Shown here in pieces: positions 12,801-24,060 of a DNA stretch of 64,000 bases (positions are counted from its first letter, which is position 1; every line of letters starts with the position of its first letter). Location: NCBI GenBank assembly GCA_032622095.1, contig CP136062.1, positions 155,678,875 to 155,742,874 on the forward strand. Direction: 5' to 3'. The notes under the pieces were generated by a model. The model saw only the letters and a list, made by a program, of their open reading frames with translations, was not told the DNA's origin and searched no databases. A program made the translations under genes and the position numbers. Source of the DNA: Siphonodentalium dalli (taxonomy: Eukaryota > Mollusca > Scaphopoda > Gadilida > Siphonodentaliidae).

Positions 12801-13331
12801 TATAAATGTGCGACTCATTATATATCCTCTATGTTTCAAGTTGTTCTTTTGTAGGAAAATTGTTTTGACTTGAAACCCAGGAAGTGGTGTTTTGGAAGAA
12901 AGAGTGCTAAATTGCAAAATGGTATCCTCTCTGACAAATGCACAATTGTTTGCGCTCTATATTTACACTAGAGTTGCAGTGAATCCACAATTGTTATGAT
13001 GCTGCTTTCTTTATGAAATATTTACTTTGTGAATTTGTTTCCATGGCCTCCGATGTTGAAACAAGCTACCTCTGCCCCTCCTTGACATTCATTTTAACTT
13101 TCGAATGTCTCTTTTTTTACAGAAGGGAAAAAAGTCGCCCTGTCATACAACTGCAAATTTGTGGAGACATCGACACTCTTCAATCACAACGTGGATCAGT
13201 TGTTGGTCTGTATTCATAAACAAAGCTCTCTGCACAACAACGCGCGAACAGGCTCAGGGAGGAAGATGAAGGCACTTTTACCACGCATTTTCAAGAGTAA
13301 AGCATCATGTGAAAATTTGATGAAATTATAA
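3524..13331 (+). CDS. RGK-family (Rad/Gem/Rem-like) small GTPase, gene A
   Basis: Four exons (3,524-3,815; 6,163-6,251; 11,524-11,707; 13,123-13,331) join in frame into 257 residues; all introns are GT-AG. The protein has a Ser-rich N-terminal extension (1-64), the P-loop GSHGVGKT (71-78), the RGK-like strand VSVMLNGEQVW (107-117), VVVYSRGDRKSF (139-150), the G4 motif NKCD (175-178), the G5-like ETS (203-205) followed by NHNVDQL, and a basic tail ending in SKASCENLMKL, like the conserved C-terminal Cys motif of RGK proteins. RGK proteins lack a prenyl CAAX box and in animals inhibit voltage-gated calcium channels and remodel the cytoskeleton; that role is inferred. The usual RGK DxWE G3 motif is replaced by a CFNEE stretch (119-123), and the G3 region is a few residues short, so nucleotide handling may be unusual or a tiny exon may have been missed in intron 2. 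Confidence 0.88.
4105..4368 (-). other. Antisense open frame in intron 1, product unknown
   Basis: On the minus strand an 87-codon frame follows a stop, with an ATG at 4,344-4,342 giving 79 residues (starts MQHIAFIIMPGLRIVKL). Composition alternates hydrophobic and charged residues like a beta-rich domain, but no family is recognised, no splice acceptor keeps the frame open upstream, and its identity in copy B (47,440-47,703) is uninformative because that intron is almost identical. Probably chance. Confidence 0.15.
5485..5790. repeat. Decayed dispersed repeat (third copy inside the Harbinger intron)
   Basis: The segment with ACCTCC...AAATT...TCGAATGAG near 5,503-5,551 resembles 1,587-1,635. 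The segment TTTTGGCCATATGAGAGGAAGCTTCATT with downstream GCAATGAAGAATAAACCAG (5,657-5,763) resembles 44,117-44,225 in the Harbinger intron. Identity is low, so this is an old family. Confidence 0.5.
6163..6251 (+). CDS. RGK gene A, exon 2
   Basis: 89 bp between acceptor ATTCCAG and donor CAG|GTATGA. It completes the split Glu codon (residue 98), then encodes an acidic EDDDDN switch segment and the strand VSVMLNGEQVWQCFNEELTNQ up to residue 127. It is identical in both gene copies. Confidence 0.85.
6568..6629. repeat. Perfect 20-bp-arm hairpin in intron 2, copy A
   Basis: GAGTGGAATTGTGGTTTTAA (6,568-6,587) pairs exactly with 6,610-6,629. An alternative stem, ACCACGAGT (6,587-6,595) with ACTCGTGGT (6,625-6,633), overlaps and competes with it. 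Copy B has the same at 49,904-49,965. Confidence 0.85.
7260..7580. repeat. Old direct repeat in intron 2, unit 1
   Basis: Shares order and sequence with 8,640-9,065: a CAACAC...ATGCCTGG start, AAAACAAATTTATTT...TGCAGATG, GCCACTGTTT...CAG/GACATCG, TGAAACA-TATTTTCAAAA and TCTCAATACACAC. Roughly 70% identity by eye. Confidence 0.65.
8640..9065. repeat. Old direct repeat in intron 2, unit 2
   Basis: Diverged partner of 7,260-7,580, carrying an extra ~110 bp near its start. The copy-B units are at about 50,595-50,915 and 51,985-52,409, so the pair predates the segmental duplication. Confidence 0.65.
10440..10690. repeat. Small block of CTAACC/GGGACGGGACC satellite in intron 2, copy A
   Basis: About 250 bp of degenerate units such as CTCTAACCGGAACG and CCTAACCGGGACGGGACC, the same family as the large array at 14,045-16,830. 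It is bracketed by direct repeats around ACATCAAATTTGAATC (10,408 and 10,688), followed by CTGAAAGATGAC or CTGGAAGATGAC. Confidence 0.85.
11524..11707 (+). CDS. RGK gene A, exon 3 (G4 motif)
   Basis: The acceptor is a pyrimidine tract ending CCCTTTTACAG; the donor is GGAG|GTGAGT. It encodes residues 128-188, including the core strand EIYVVVYS, the helix HAIDILFHLRRV and ILVENKCDLVR. The exon is more GC-rich than the surrounding introns. Residue 185 is Ile here and Thr in copy B. Confidence 0.9.
11708..13122 (+). other. RGK gene A intron 3
   Basis: 1.4 kb, no repeats recognised. About 206 bp (12,098-12,302) is absent from copy B, where AATAGAATA is joined directly to the sequence CACCGGTTTATC. 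Confidence 0.75.
13123..13331 (+). CDS. RGK gene A, exon 4 (G5 region and C-terminus)
   Basis: Acceptor CTTTTTTTACAG, then E-GKKVALSYNCKFVETS and the basic C-terminal tail to TAA at 13,329-13,331. The VETS plus NHNVDQL block matches the RGK-type G5 region. Cys218 and Ser223 here are Gly and Asn in copy B. Confidence 0.9.
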
Positions 13332-13616
13332 TTTATCAGTCACCTGTTCAGCAACATTCAGAGTATGATATGATGTTTTTTAATGTGTTATCTTTGTCAG
13401 TGTTGAGAAGGAAACATGTATACCATTTTAAACAGAGAATACTTGAAGCTAATAACCATATCCTGTCATCCATTTGTAACTCAGATATATTCAAATCGAA
13501 ATTATTCAAAATCATGAAATCATATGTTGTACACTTAGCTGCATATTTATATTACATAAATGTAGCATATAACGTATGATTATTTTGTAAGTTATGGATA
13601 ATTATGTATGGTCTGA

Positions 13617-13622
13617 AATAAA
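13617..13622 (+). terminator. Poly(A) signal of RGK gene A
   Basis: AATAAA, 286 bp after the stop codon, followed by a TATA- and then CAT-rich stretch. A plausible 3' end; no closer AATAAA follows the stop. Confidence 0.55.
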
Positions 13623-13639
13623 ACTATATATGCATGTAT

Positions 13640-13775
13640 AGCATTATCATCATCACCATTATCACCGTTGTCATCATCATGGTCATTATCGTAATCATCA
13701 TAACTGCTATCTGTTATCACAATCAACATCATCATCGCCGGCATCATCATATTCATCGCCGTCGTCTTAAGTAAT
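13640..13775. repeat. Degenerate CAT/ATC microsatellite, copy A
   Basis: An imperfect trinucleotide array of CATCAT, CACCAT and CGTCGT-type units. It is preserved in copy B at about 56,849-56,984. Confidence 0.85.
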
Positions 13776-14044
13776 CACCACCAATTGTTTGGATTATATG
13801 AGCATTGGTGGTTAACTATTTCGGTCGTAAATATATATACACGCGCTTCCATTCATCAAACGACGTGAATTCCGTTACTAATTCCTTATTGATCATTCGG
13901 CAAAATCCGAGAACGGTGGGAAATTACCTCTCATTCGTAAGCGGCCAACGGGGTCGAACACAATTAGGATCAGCTTTCAAAAAGTGGCCTGAAAATGAGT
14001 TACCTCTCTGGTCTGTCAGGAAAATTTCGGGACCGTATGAACTT

Positions 14045-16830
14045 TAACCAGGACGGGCGTGTTGGGACCCTAAAGGGACGGGACAGTAATTCTAGCTGGA
14101 CCCGGGCCGTGGCTATTAATCTAACCGCGGGCGGGACAAATCGGTACCCTAACCCTAACCGGGGTGGGACGCGACTCTAACATTAACTGGGACGGGACCT
14201 TAGGCCTAACCCTAACCGGGACGGCAGCTTAACCCTAACACTGAACAGGACGACGCGGTATCCTAACCCTGACCGGACGGGACCATAAGTTGTATGTGGG
14301 TGTTCGGAACGGATTGTAACTTAACCATAACCGGACCAGGGCCCTACACCGGAGCGGAACGGTGCGGGACCCCAACCTTAACCCAGACTGGACGTGACCG
14401 TAATTCTAGCTGGACCGTGACTCATAGTTCTAACCGCGGACGGAACAATTCGAGATCATAACCGGGCGGGACGAAACCCTAACTCTAACCGGGACGGGAA
14501 ATAAAGCATAAACATAACCCTAACGGCAGCTTAACTCTAAGACTGAACAGGCCTAGTCCGGCCGGACGGGACCATAACCTTTATGTTGGGGTAGGAGGGA
14601 CTGTAACTTTAACCCTAACCGGATCGGGGCCCTATCCAGGAACTGAACGGGGCGGGGCCCTAAGCCAGGCAGGACGGGACCTTGACCCAACCCTGACGGG
14701 ACATTAACACTGGCTACACCAATAACCCTAAACCTAAACGGCACTGGAAGGATCTGAACGGGAATTTAACCCTAGCCCTAACCGAGACGGGACCATAACG
14801 CTAACCGTTAGGGGAACCCAACACTAACCGGGACGTGACCCCTGACCCTAACCTATTCGGGACGGGAGCTTAACCCTAACACTAACCGGGACGGTTGGAA
14901 CCTAACACTAACAATACTCGTAACCTGATGGTGGATCCGGATGGTCCGTACATCGGACGGGACGAGCCGGGACCATAACAAGTAAGAGACGGGACCACAG
15001 GACGGTACCCTAACTCTAACCGGAACCCTAACCCTACCCCGGGGCGGAAGTCAGGGGAAGGACGTTAATACAAATCATAAGTTCATAACCATAATCGGGA
15101 CGGGACCAGTCGGGGCAATAACAATAACTGAAACGAGGCCTTAAGCCTAACCACAAAGGGGACGGGACCTAAACCATAATACGGACCAGAACGGGAGGTT
15201 AACATAACTACAACCGGGACTGGTGCTAAACCCTAACCCGTACCGGACGGGCGGGATTCTAATTTGGATGTGGTGGTTCGGAACGGTACTGTAACTTTAA
15301 ACATACTCATGTCGGGGGTCTAACACGGAAATGAAGTGGGCGGGACCCAAACACTAACAGGACGGGGCCTATGCCCCAACCGTGACCGTGACGGGACCCC
15401 AACCCTTGGCACAACTATAACCCAAACCCTGAAGGGACTGGACGGTTCGGGCGGGAACTTAAACACAACACAACTAACCTGGACAGGGCTCTATCACTAA
15501 CCGGTACGGAGCCTTAAACATAACCTTGGCGGGAGTTTAACCCTATCTGGGACGGGAAGTTACTACAGTAATAACTGACAACAATCGTTACCTGGCGGGT
15601 AATACCGACCGCGGACGGGACGAGTCGGGACCCTAACCAGGACGGCACCCTAACCTTTAACTGGACGTAACTGGTTGGAACGGGCCATTAACACTAACCG
15701 TAACCATAAAACGGGACGCGGCCAGGGGACCTGACGTTAACACTAGCCATAACCGGGACTGTGCGGCTCAGGACCGGAATATCACAATAACCATAACTGG
15801 GGCGGGACCAGTCGGGACCCTAACACTAACCGGGACTGGACCTTTGCCCGATTCCTAACTCGAACTTGGACGGGACCTTGAGCCTAACCCATAACCGGGA
15901 AGGGACGGGACCACAACAAGGGCGGTATCCTAACAGTAGCCAGAACTGGACGGATTGGAACGGGACCTTAACCCTAACACATTACCCTAAACCGTGACCA
16001 GTGTCATGGGACGCCCGGGACGTTAACACTAACCATAACGACAACCCTAACCGGTACTGGACGGCTCTGAACGTGAAATTCACCGTGGCGGGATGGGACT
16101 GGACCTTAAGCCTAACCTAATTGTGAGTGGACCCTGACCCGAACCGAGAGAGTGTCTTAGCCTTAGCTCTAACCGAGAGGGGACCGTAACACTATCCGAG
16201 ATTTGACGGGAGCGTAAACCGAGCCCTAACTCTAAGCGGGACTCGACATTAAAACTAACTCTAGCTAATCCGGGGAGGATGGGACCTAACCCTAAGCTGG
16301 ACGGAACCGTAACCCTAATTCTAACAGGTACGGGACTCAAACCCTAACAGGACGGGATGTAAACCTTAACCCTAACTGGTACTGGACCTTAAACCTAACT
16401 CTAAGCCGAACCGGGTATGGACGGGCCCTTAACCATCACTCTAACCGGGACGGGACCTTTATGTTCCCCTACCCAACCGCGGCGGGTGTGTGCCGGCCCT
16501 TAATCCTACTCTAATCCGAATGCCAGCGGGAGGACATTAAACCTATCTCTAATCCGAATCGGGGCGGGATGGGACCTTAACACTACCCATAACCGGGACG
16601 GGACTGGACCCACACACTGACCGTAATCGGCACGGGACGAAAAGGGCCGTGACCGGACCCTAGTATAACAGGGATAGATCGAGATGGGACCTTTACACTA
16701 TAGCACTAATCCTAAACGGGGCAGGACGGGGCTGGATCCTAACCCTAACTGGGACGGGACCCTAACCATAACCGGGATGGGACAGCGGGGGCGGGTAGTG
16801 ACGGTAACGGGGCGCGCGGGCGAAGCAAAT
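14045..16830. repeat. Degenerate telomere-motif satellite array, copy A
   Basis: About 2.8 kb of irregular units of ~20-28 bp, alternating CCCTAACCCTAAC-type and CCGGGACGGGACC-type blocks. Individual units vary widely in length and sequence. The array is GC-rich against AT-rich flanks. Long Arg/Leu/Gly/Pro open frames on the minus strand and Gly/Arg/Thr-rich ones on the plus are by-products of the repeat, not genes. Confidence 0.9.
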
Positions 16831-17383
16831 CGTAGTTGTGTGGTTGGGGCGTCACTGTACGTCTGTTTTCGACCAATTGGCACTGATGTTCTAATTTTTT
16901 CGGTCCAAATTATCGCACCATGCACTTTCACTTCAACGTTCCAGACCGAGCATAGCGGCAACTCATATTCGGACACTTTTTGAAACTCGACCCAAATTTA
17001 CTTCGGCTAAATCGAATTATATCCAGCTATTATTTACATATACTTCTGAACACCTGATATATACATATTTTTTTATTTTGAACTATCAACGTTAGCGTTG
17101 TTAAAGTAATGAGAGCGGATCTCAAGTTACAAAGTACACATACTAATAGCGCTGTCAATGGCTACCGTTTCAAACCTGTTTACCCTGGAAGCCTATAACA
17201 TTGTAGAGGTCGGTTGTGTATTATGACATCAAATTGAACATATCCATACTGCACATGGCGTCACTTTATATTGCAACCAGTATTTTCGCATACGTCTTGA
17301 ATTAACGAACAGCAGAGGAATATCTGCAGGTTGCTTTCATGTTTTCATTTCAATTCAATATATTGGGACGTTTGTACATCCGC
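16831..17383. other. Unassigned AT-rich sequence after satellite A
   Basis: No gene, repeat or structured element recognised. The copy-B equivalent is 60,041-60,592 and is nearly identical. Confidence 0.5.
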
Positions 17384-18065
17384 AATCCGATAATTGACTA
17401 AGAGATGATTATAATTTTGCGTAGAAGTACAATTTAGTTTTATCTTATCGAATATGCCATTTCATTTTATGGCATTGTCTGATTTATTTGATTTATATTC
17501 GTGAATAATCCTGTGTCTTTCAATTGTTCTTGGCTGACTCGCGATAGCTATTCACGTGATTAGATTCATATATCTGTATGTGGCTCATGTTTTCGTTTTT
17601 ACATTGTGTATCATGGTTTTGCATGCTTCCATATCTACTGGTTAATTTATTTTGGCTTTTATGTGTTAATTTCATTTCATTCGAGTCTTTGGTAACGTAC
17701 ATAAATTGCCCAAAACCCGATATTTGGCCAAGCGATTATTCAACTTTTGCATAGAAGTAAACTTTATTTTTTGAAAATATCATTTTATCATGACATTCAC
17801 TGATTTGTATGATTGTTATTCATGCGCTCTGAATAATCCTGTCACTTCCAATTGTTGATTCGTGATCTTGAATCACGTGATCATATTCATATATTTGGCG
17901 ATTGCTCAAGCCGATGTTCTATGTTTTCACGTTTACTACACATAGCGATTACGCAGACCAATGTTCTACATGTACGTTGTAATGTTTATTACATTATGTT
18001 GATTGTGTTCATGGTATACATTGTCCCGAATGTCCTTAACCAGACACCACATGTAAGCGAAAAAT
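17384..18065. repeat. Two-unit ~330-bp tandem repeat, copy A
   Basis: The order CCGATA-TT, TAGAAGTA, TTTCATTTTATGGCATT, CTGATTT-T, GAATAATCCTGT, TTCCAATTGTT, AATCACGTGAT...CATATTCATATAT recurs in 17,384-17,705 and 17,716-18,065, diverged by about a third. The copy-B equivalent is 60,593-61,274. Confidence 0.65.
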
Positions 18066-18524
18066 AAATTTGTCGGATCGGAATAATGGACTTTGTCTCA
18101 CTTACTCCCTATGCATGGAAATTGCTTTAATGGGCATCAAACCAGTTACATTACATAACTACGGTCTTTACTTATTGTATACAAATTAATAGAAGTTCAG
18201 TAAAAATAACTATAATTTGATTAAGTCTCTTTAATCCGTTTTATCGAAGAAAATATATCGTCAAATGTATAGCGTATTGGGGTACTATTACTTGTACAAC
18301 CACTTATCTCATATCTCCTAGATTCGTTTCGTTTGCAACTGATGGTAAATTGTGTTCTTAGTATTTGGTTGAAAGGTAACTGATATGTATACTGTTGATA
18401 CGCGCGGTTCCAGCTGGAATATACGCACCCCTGATCAAGACTTTATGGTCCTGCTAATGTGATGTGATGCTGGTGGTCTCTGCTGAATTGCTATAACGCG
18501 ATTGGGGCGAACTGATGCTGTTAA

Positions 18525-20730
18525 AGGCACGTGAGGCCTTAGTTGTCGAAAATATTCATATTTGTTCCAATCACCGTAAACAGAAAAACATTAAAACGCA
18601 TACAGTTTCGTTCATATATACCATGACCATCGCGTAAACAGCATGTTATCATAAAGATTTACTATATTTTACCTAAGCAAGAGCAAGATTGTGTTACAGA
18701 AGACAGCACAGTGCTGCTGGCTAATCACACACAAATGGCATAAACGCTCTTTATTCGTTCCATATCAGGAATTCACCAACAAAGAACGCTCTTTATTTTT
18801 AACATCATAATATAAACAAACACCAGAAAAGTAACTTTTTATGCTTTTGTTTACATAACAATGGTCAAAGATATGACATTATCTTAATAACAGGGTCGTT
18901 TGATTCTATATTTTATGGAAATACTAATAATGCAACACGTTCGAAAGAGATTCATAGAATTGTGGGTTGTTGTTGCTGCTGAAAATGTTCATGGGGAGTG
19001 ATAGACCATCAGTAATGATAACGATATGGTACAAGTCTGAGTTAAGAATAAGATTGGAATGGGCTTAGAGTAGTCATATCGGTTATCACAGGTAGAGTTT
19101 ATAGTTTTGTTTAGAATGAGCTGTTAGTATTTTTGAATGACTCGGTGTACTCGCAACAACGGACTGAAGGCCGTTGGTACTTGTGCGAGTTATTGCTATA
19201 TATCCATTGCTCTTGTTAGTCTGATAACATTGGATCATTCAACGTGGCAATTTACAAACTTAGTTGGCGAAATGCTTCGTCCTAGATATGTATATATGTA
19301 CTTCTGCAACTTTGTACAGTGGGTTCGGGTGTTATATCAGGGGATCCACAAAGACACTTGTGGGTTGTCAAGTTGCAGGTATCATTTAATGACTGGAGAG
19401 GCGAATTCCTTTCGGATGTCGCTGATCATGAGGTAATGGTCGTTGTCCTCTATGTGTCCATATAATCAGTACGGGTGGTGGTCGGCGATGAAATGTGTGT
19501 ATGTGTGATCATTTAAATCACTGCAGTTGAGTCTGGGGCGGGTGTGGTTAATATGTGTTTGCCTGGTATTAGCTTCATAATAATGTTGGTTAACTCCCTG
19601 GTCCCCATTTAGGAACTCTGTAAATTATGCCAGGGATGCATAACTTGTTTCGTTGTGGTCGATATTATTCCATAGGTCTATTGTTGAGGGAATTGAAGGC
19701 AGCGGAGCCGAACGTCGAGGCTTGGGGGAATTGGCCTGTCGGGTCTAAACATCTGTTATTTGAAAGCTTGTTGGGGTATCAGAGGCTTGCCGGACATCAT
19801 TTTGTTCCCACCCGGTTTCCTTGTCATCGGAGAAACTTTGAGCCTTCGCAGCAACGTTACTTTTGGTGTGAACTATCGATCTTTTCCAAGAGGGTGGTAT
19901 TTGCAATTGATCTGGGGGGAATAGTTTGGTTAGGGATCTTCTTCCTGGATTATATGGTACGGTCGTTGGTTGGAGTATTCATGAGGTTATTCACTTTCTC
20001 ATAAATTAAAATTTTTATGAAGTGTCGGCTCGTTTGCCTACATTGGTGCTCGGCGTAATCAATCATGTATTGTTTGTCATTTTTGTTTGCTGATGTTTTG
20101 GTATTCTTCTTAATAATTTTGTGGGCATGGGTTTCACGTTGTTCATCTCTACTTTGAGGTGATTTGCGCACTCTGTGGTAGATTGCATAGCTGATTTAAA
20201 GAAAACCTTATGAATGCATAGATGTATTGACAGCCATAGTTTGTACGTTTCGGATGACATAGAATATTGTTTGTGTCGCCGGCGTCATCCCGGATTTGTG
20301 AACATCTGGCCACTTCCATAGCCGTCGATCGCACATGAGTAGTAGGTCCTCGGTCGATCGAGATTTGGGAGGCCGTCTGACCAAGTCAAGTAACGAAATG
20401 TCCTTTCTTTTTGTTGTAATTGAACTGTATATCATATTATTACTCATTTTACCTTGTGAGTCTGCAGTTGTATTCCGTTTTCCCGGATACTTAGTTTATA
20501 TACTGTCTATTGCACGGAAGCGAGGAATATCGTCCAGAGAACTACGATGTTAGGTATCAGTAAAACTTGGCGGATGGTAAATCTTTCGTTTTTTTAGTTG
20601 CCAAATGAAAATAAAAGCAGATGATCGACAACTATCCCAGCAGACACCTCGGACTACCCATCGAATTATGGTCGGACCAAAGACTGGTACATAGCTGGAG
20701 CGGTGACCCGTTTAGTCACTGTTTATACCA
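18525..20730. other. Spacer between duplication copies, no gene recognised
   Basis: This sequence follows the end of copy A and has no counterpart after copy B. Several minus-strand frames in 19,700-20,450 overlap and look coding-like: one opens MSNNMIYSS at 20,447, and another, enriched in Lys, Asn and Thr, covers 19,950-20,171. This resembles a decayed retroelement ORF, but no diagnostic motif (zinc knuckle, RT or endonuclease) was found. The 126-codon plus-strand frame at 19,627-20,004 has no recognised family. Confidence 0.4.
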
Positions 20731-22200
20731 GCCTCTCGGTACATCACCACAGTGAGACAGGCGTTAGCAGTACACTATTGAAACATTTATCAGTCATGAA
20801 GATACCAGAAACAAAATAACAAGTGGCAGAAATATAATCTGAAACACTGTGAGGGTCGTGACAAGCCGATTGATTGAGCCGGGTCAACTCAACCACCCGT
20901 ATTGAAGAGATGTGGAACCTAAGAGGACCATGAGTTAATCCATTACCACAGGTCGATGTCTCACTTGACACGGCTGCCCTAGTATCCCCATAACTCCTGC
21001 ACCACACATCAAGGGATGCACCCCTCGGCAAAAGTGGACCACTTTAGGGTATTCTTTATGGGATTCTTAATAAGCGAACCTATTCTACCCGGGTCCATAC
21101 GGGGATGATTTCTTTATTATGATCAATTGGCAGCAAGCAATACAAAACTAGTGGTATATGTGGAGACAAATAAGTGTTGATAGAGATCACATGGTGAATA
21201 TCCATGCACTCCCAATGGCGATTCCTCAATAAATCACCCGAATAGCCTAAAGTGAAATGGGTTTTGTATCAGATGCTGAAATGCGTCTACGATTATGTTA
21301 ACTTGTCGGATTGCAATAGCTGTTCAACATAATTATAACAAGGCAATTTTGAAAGTCACATGTGAAACTAAAGACAAACCATGCATAGATGTCTGAAATA
21401 TCAGAGCTCATGGAACTATGTATGATATGACACTGATATGGACAGGAATGTCACCCCAATAGCCTCGGTGGCATTCGGTTCTCGATCGGGCGATACATAT
21501 CCGCGTTGCACTCAAGCACCGGCGACAACTGTATACTGTACTTTCATATTTGCCCAAACACGTCTCGTGTTGCCCTCGTTTCCATCGATCACACCTACGC
21601 GACTATAGATATAAAGAACCATATTCGACATTGGAATGCGACTTATGCATGATGGCATATTAACGAACTATCCATCGGCGGCATGAATGTGACAATAATT
21701 TTTCCTCCAATACCCATCTTACAATTGGGTATACATAACGACTTGATAAAGCATTCTGAGGTGTGAGATGATAACATAAGAGAGGATAGCACAAGACTGA
21801 GTATTTTAAGTCCTCTCCTCTAAGTTTTTCAGTCTTCTAGAACCAAGAGCGTTTGGTGGGAAGATTCCATTGCACGATATTTGAAAGTAGAAATAATTCA
21901 TCAAATTGCTCTTTTACATTTTACAAGTATTTTGTCCTTTAACGTATATATATAATGAACTAACTTGTGTCCCTTCCCTGGTATGCAGTCAGCAACAACC
22001 TGCTAAACCGAGGGGTGATATACATGTGACATTGTCATCCGGTGTATGATGTACAGCTGAAATGCGGGCATATAACTATACTTCAGTAATGCAGAATATT
22101 AACTCACCAGTACAATGTTACAGTCCGTTACACCCTATTTCCCAGAACAAATTACCAGTGGTGTACGCTTGAGGATGTTCTTGGGACGGAGACTCGTGAT
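20731..22200. repeat. Dispersed ~1.5-kb repeat, unit 1
   Basis: Aligned by eye with 28,276-29,860 at roughly 85%: it starts GCCTCTCGGTAC, contains CACTTGACACGGCTGCCC, TCTACCCGGG, GATCAATTGGCAGCAAGCA and GAAATGCGGGCATATAACTA. A ~25-bp piece (with CAGTGGGGCATTAAA) present in unit 2 is lost here. Read on the minus strand it includes GGGTAGAATAGG, which suggests a 5' untranslated region of a non-LTR retrotransposon. Function not established. Confidence 0.75.
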
Positions 22201-22591
22201 ACGAGAATACCGATTTCTGGTTTCGCAGTAACGACACAGGTTATTTCTTTGATTGTTCATCATTCGCACGTTAGGTTGATTTTACAACTATTTATGCCAG
22301 CTGTAAAATAGTCAAAACGGATTTTATTTTGTTTGCAGTTGTCAACCAATAAGCTTTAACAATGATCATGTAGAACTGCGATTTTTTGCATGATTGCTGA
22401 TTGATTGGTTTGGGTTTAAGGTTACTTTCAGCAGCCAAGACCATAATACGACATAGCCAGTTTTAGTGGTGGATGAAATCCGCACATTTACGTCTAATCT
22501 AAACTCACGTCGGCCATGTGCGGCAAACCACTGGCCATCGGCGAGTGATTGGCAACTCCACCAGATAACGATTTCAAGTTAGAATGTCCAT
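22201..22591. other. No feature recognised
   Basis: AT-rich sequence between the first dispersed repeat and the tRNA-like sequence; nothing identified. Confidence 0.4.
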
Positions 22592-22688
22592 GATGGAAAT
22601 ATCTGGATTTGAACCCTCATCGCCAGCGCTGGAGGGCGAGTCGGCTTGGAGTTGTACCCCTATCCGACTGAGCCATCGATACACCCGC
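22592..22688 (-). repeat. tRNA-derived sequence, probably a SINE head
   Basis: On the minus strand an A-box-like TGGCTCAGTCGG (22,675-22,664) precedes a perfect B-box GGGTTCAAATCC (22,616-22,605). The 5' end GCGGGTG does not pair with the 3' end, and the internal spacing and GCCCTCCAGCGCTGGCG segment do not give a standard cloverleaf, so a functional tRNA is unlikely. A tRNA-derived SINE is the best reading. Confidence 0.6.
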
Positions 22689-24010
22689 GTGATTGCTGAT
22701 ATCGCTGAGCTATTTACAATATATTAAGAACACAGTGAGTGTTGGTATTCTTATGCCAGTCAAAATAATGTCACTTGATATGTTGGAATGTGAGATCGAC
22801 ACGGCCAGCGCCATCGATGGGATGCTGCTGATATATATACGAGTACCATAAATGTTACATAGAGATGAGATGGTGCGCCCGCACTTGGCTCAACGAAGAA
22901 ATGCGGCGACTTTCTGACCTTCGAGAAATCGCAGTGTAAGTCACCCTTGTAACATACATACACTATTTAATCTGAATCTGTATTATCAAACTTTCCAACT
23001 ATTGGACATTCCCATCGTAACACAACCAATGGTTGATAAGTCTCAACTGATTGCTGCATTTCAGTCAAAAATTCGGTCCTTCAGTCTAAACACACAATAA
23101 TACTCTTTGTTATATCAAATTATCAGCACAAAATTCAAAATAGTTTCGTCGGAAATTTCCAATTAATGTTGTGTCAGGCATTAAATGTCAAACTGTTGTA
23201 CTCTTGGAAATCCACACAGACACACGTCCCTGGTGGTAAGTATTGCATTGATTGAAATATAGGTTTATAAAAATACTTGAGTATGTTCATATATAGTAAC
23301 TAATTGGGCTATCCGGCGTTGTCCATGCGAGTTAGAATGTATTTTGTATATGCTTTATTTGAGTACTAAATTTACATAACCATAGCCAACACACAATAAT
23401 TTACTGCATAGGTGTATATATGTATACATATGTATATATGATTGATGTATCAATGCCAAAGAATAACCATTGCCACTGCTGTCAAGACCCCCACCATGAC
23501 AAAAGCAATTTTCAACACAACTTTATTACATCAATGCAGTGTTTAAGATAATCGCTAGACTATGTTCGCCCGGGTTCTAACCCAAACATATTCGAAAATC
23601 TGCACCTCTCAATGTTCCATTCCGATCGATACATTGCAATTTCGATAATAAATGAGAAACTGTTCAAGCTCATTGAATTAAGCACATTTGAAACAACGAA
23701 TACCCATACTGAGTTATTGTCTCCATACATCTTACGATTGGTGAAGTTGGCGACAATGTTAGTGTCCATTCTGCCAGCCCCCGTCACCCTAGCTCCCAAT
23801 TTTCTGATTTGAGAAGTAACACTTTCGGGACTATTATGCCACGTCATGAGAGTGCTCGCGTATAACGGAGAAGCATATACATGCATAATTAAGTACGACA
23901 ATCGCCGATACCAAAATGTTCTATCAACGCCCCTCCCCGATACACAATTCGTATCAAGGACAACCACTAATTCATCATTTGGGAATAAATTATTTGATAA
24001 AATACTAATT
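22689..24010. other. Unassigned spacer sequence with a 135-codon minus-strand frame
   Basis: The longest frame, 23,967-23,560 (-), starts MVVLDTNCVSGRGVD and ends FGLEPGRT; it has no recognised domain and no splice context, and is more likely chance or a retroelement scrap. An AT palindrome occurs at about 23,411-23,440. Confidence 0.35.
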
Positions 24011-24060
24011 TAAAAAAAAAAAAAAAATACTAAAACAAAATACAGAACAAAAAAAAAGAA
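24011..24060 (+). repeat. A-rich tract, possible retroelement tail
   Basis: A run of 15 A is followed by AAACAAAATACAGAACAAAAAAAAAG. It could be the tail of a plus-strand retroposon ending near 24,010, whose body I cannot identify. Confidence 0.4.

Larger units (their letters stand above)
1..18524. repeat. Segmental duplication, copy A
   Basis: Position 1 aligns with 30,752 and the alignment continues, with roughly 1% substitutions and small indels, to 18,524 (copy B end 61,733), where it stops abruptly after a shared TTAA. The left boundary is outside the window. The copy contains one complete RGK GTPase gene, a short left-edge open frame and a telomere-motif satellite. It lacks the 12.5-kb Harbinger element found in copy B, and differs by several indels: about 206 bp present only here near 12,098-12,302, and about 33 bp missing here near 664. 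Seen directly by reading both copies side by side. Confidence 0.95.

Noticed and set aside
14045-16830. Long open frames within the satellite (for example 16,340-16,080 and 16,976-16,698 on the minus strand)
   Set aside because: They are made of repeated Leu/Gly/Pro/Arg segments dictated by the CGGGACGGGAC unit and occur in several frames of the same array.
19137-20004. Plus-strand frames of 99 and 125 codons in the spacer
   Set aside because: No recognised domain, no splice or promoter context; the opposite strand looks as coding-like, consistent with decayed retroelement DNA.
22592-22688. Functional tRNA gene
   Set aside because: Acceptor stem does not pair and the variable region is wrong for a cloverleaf.
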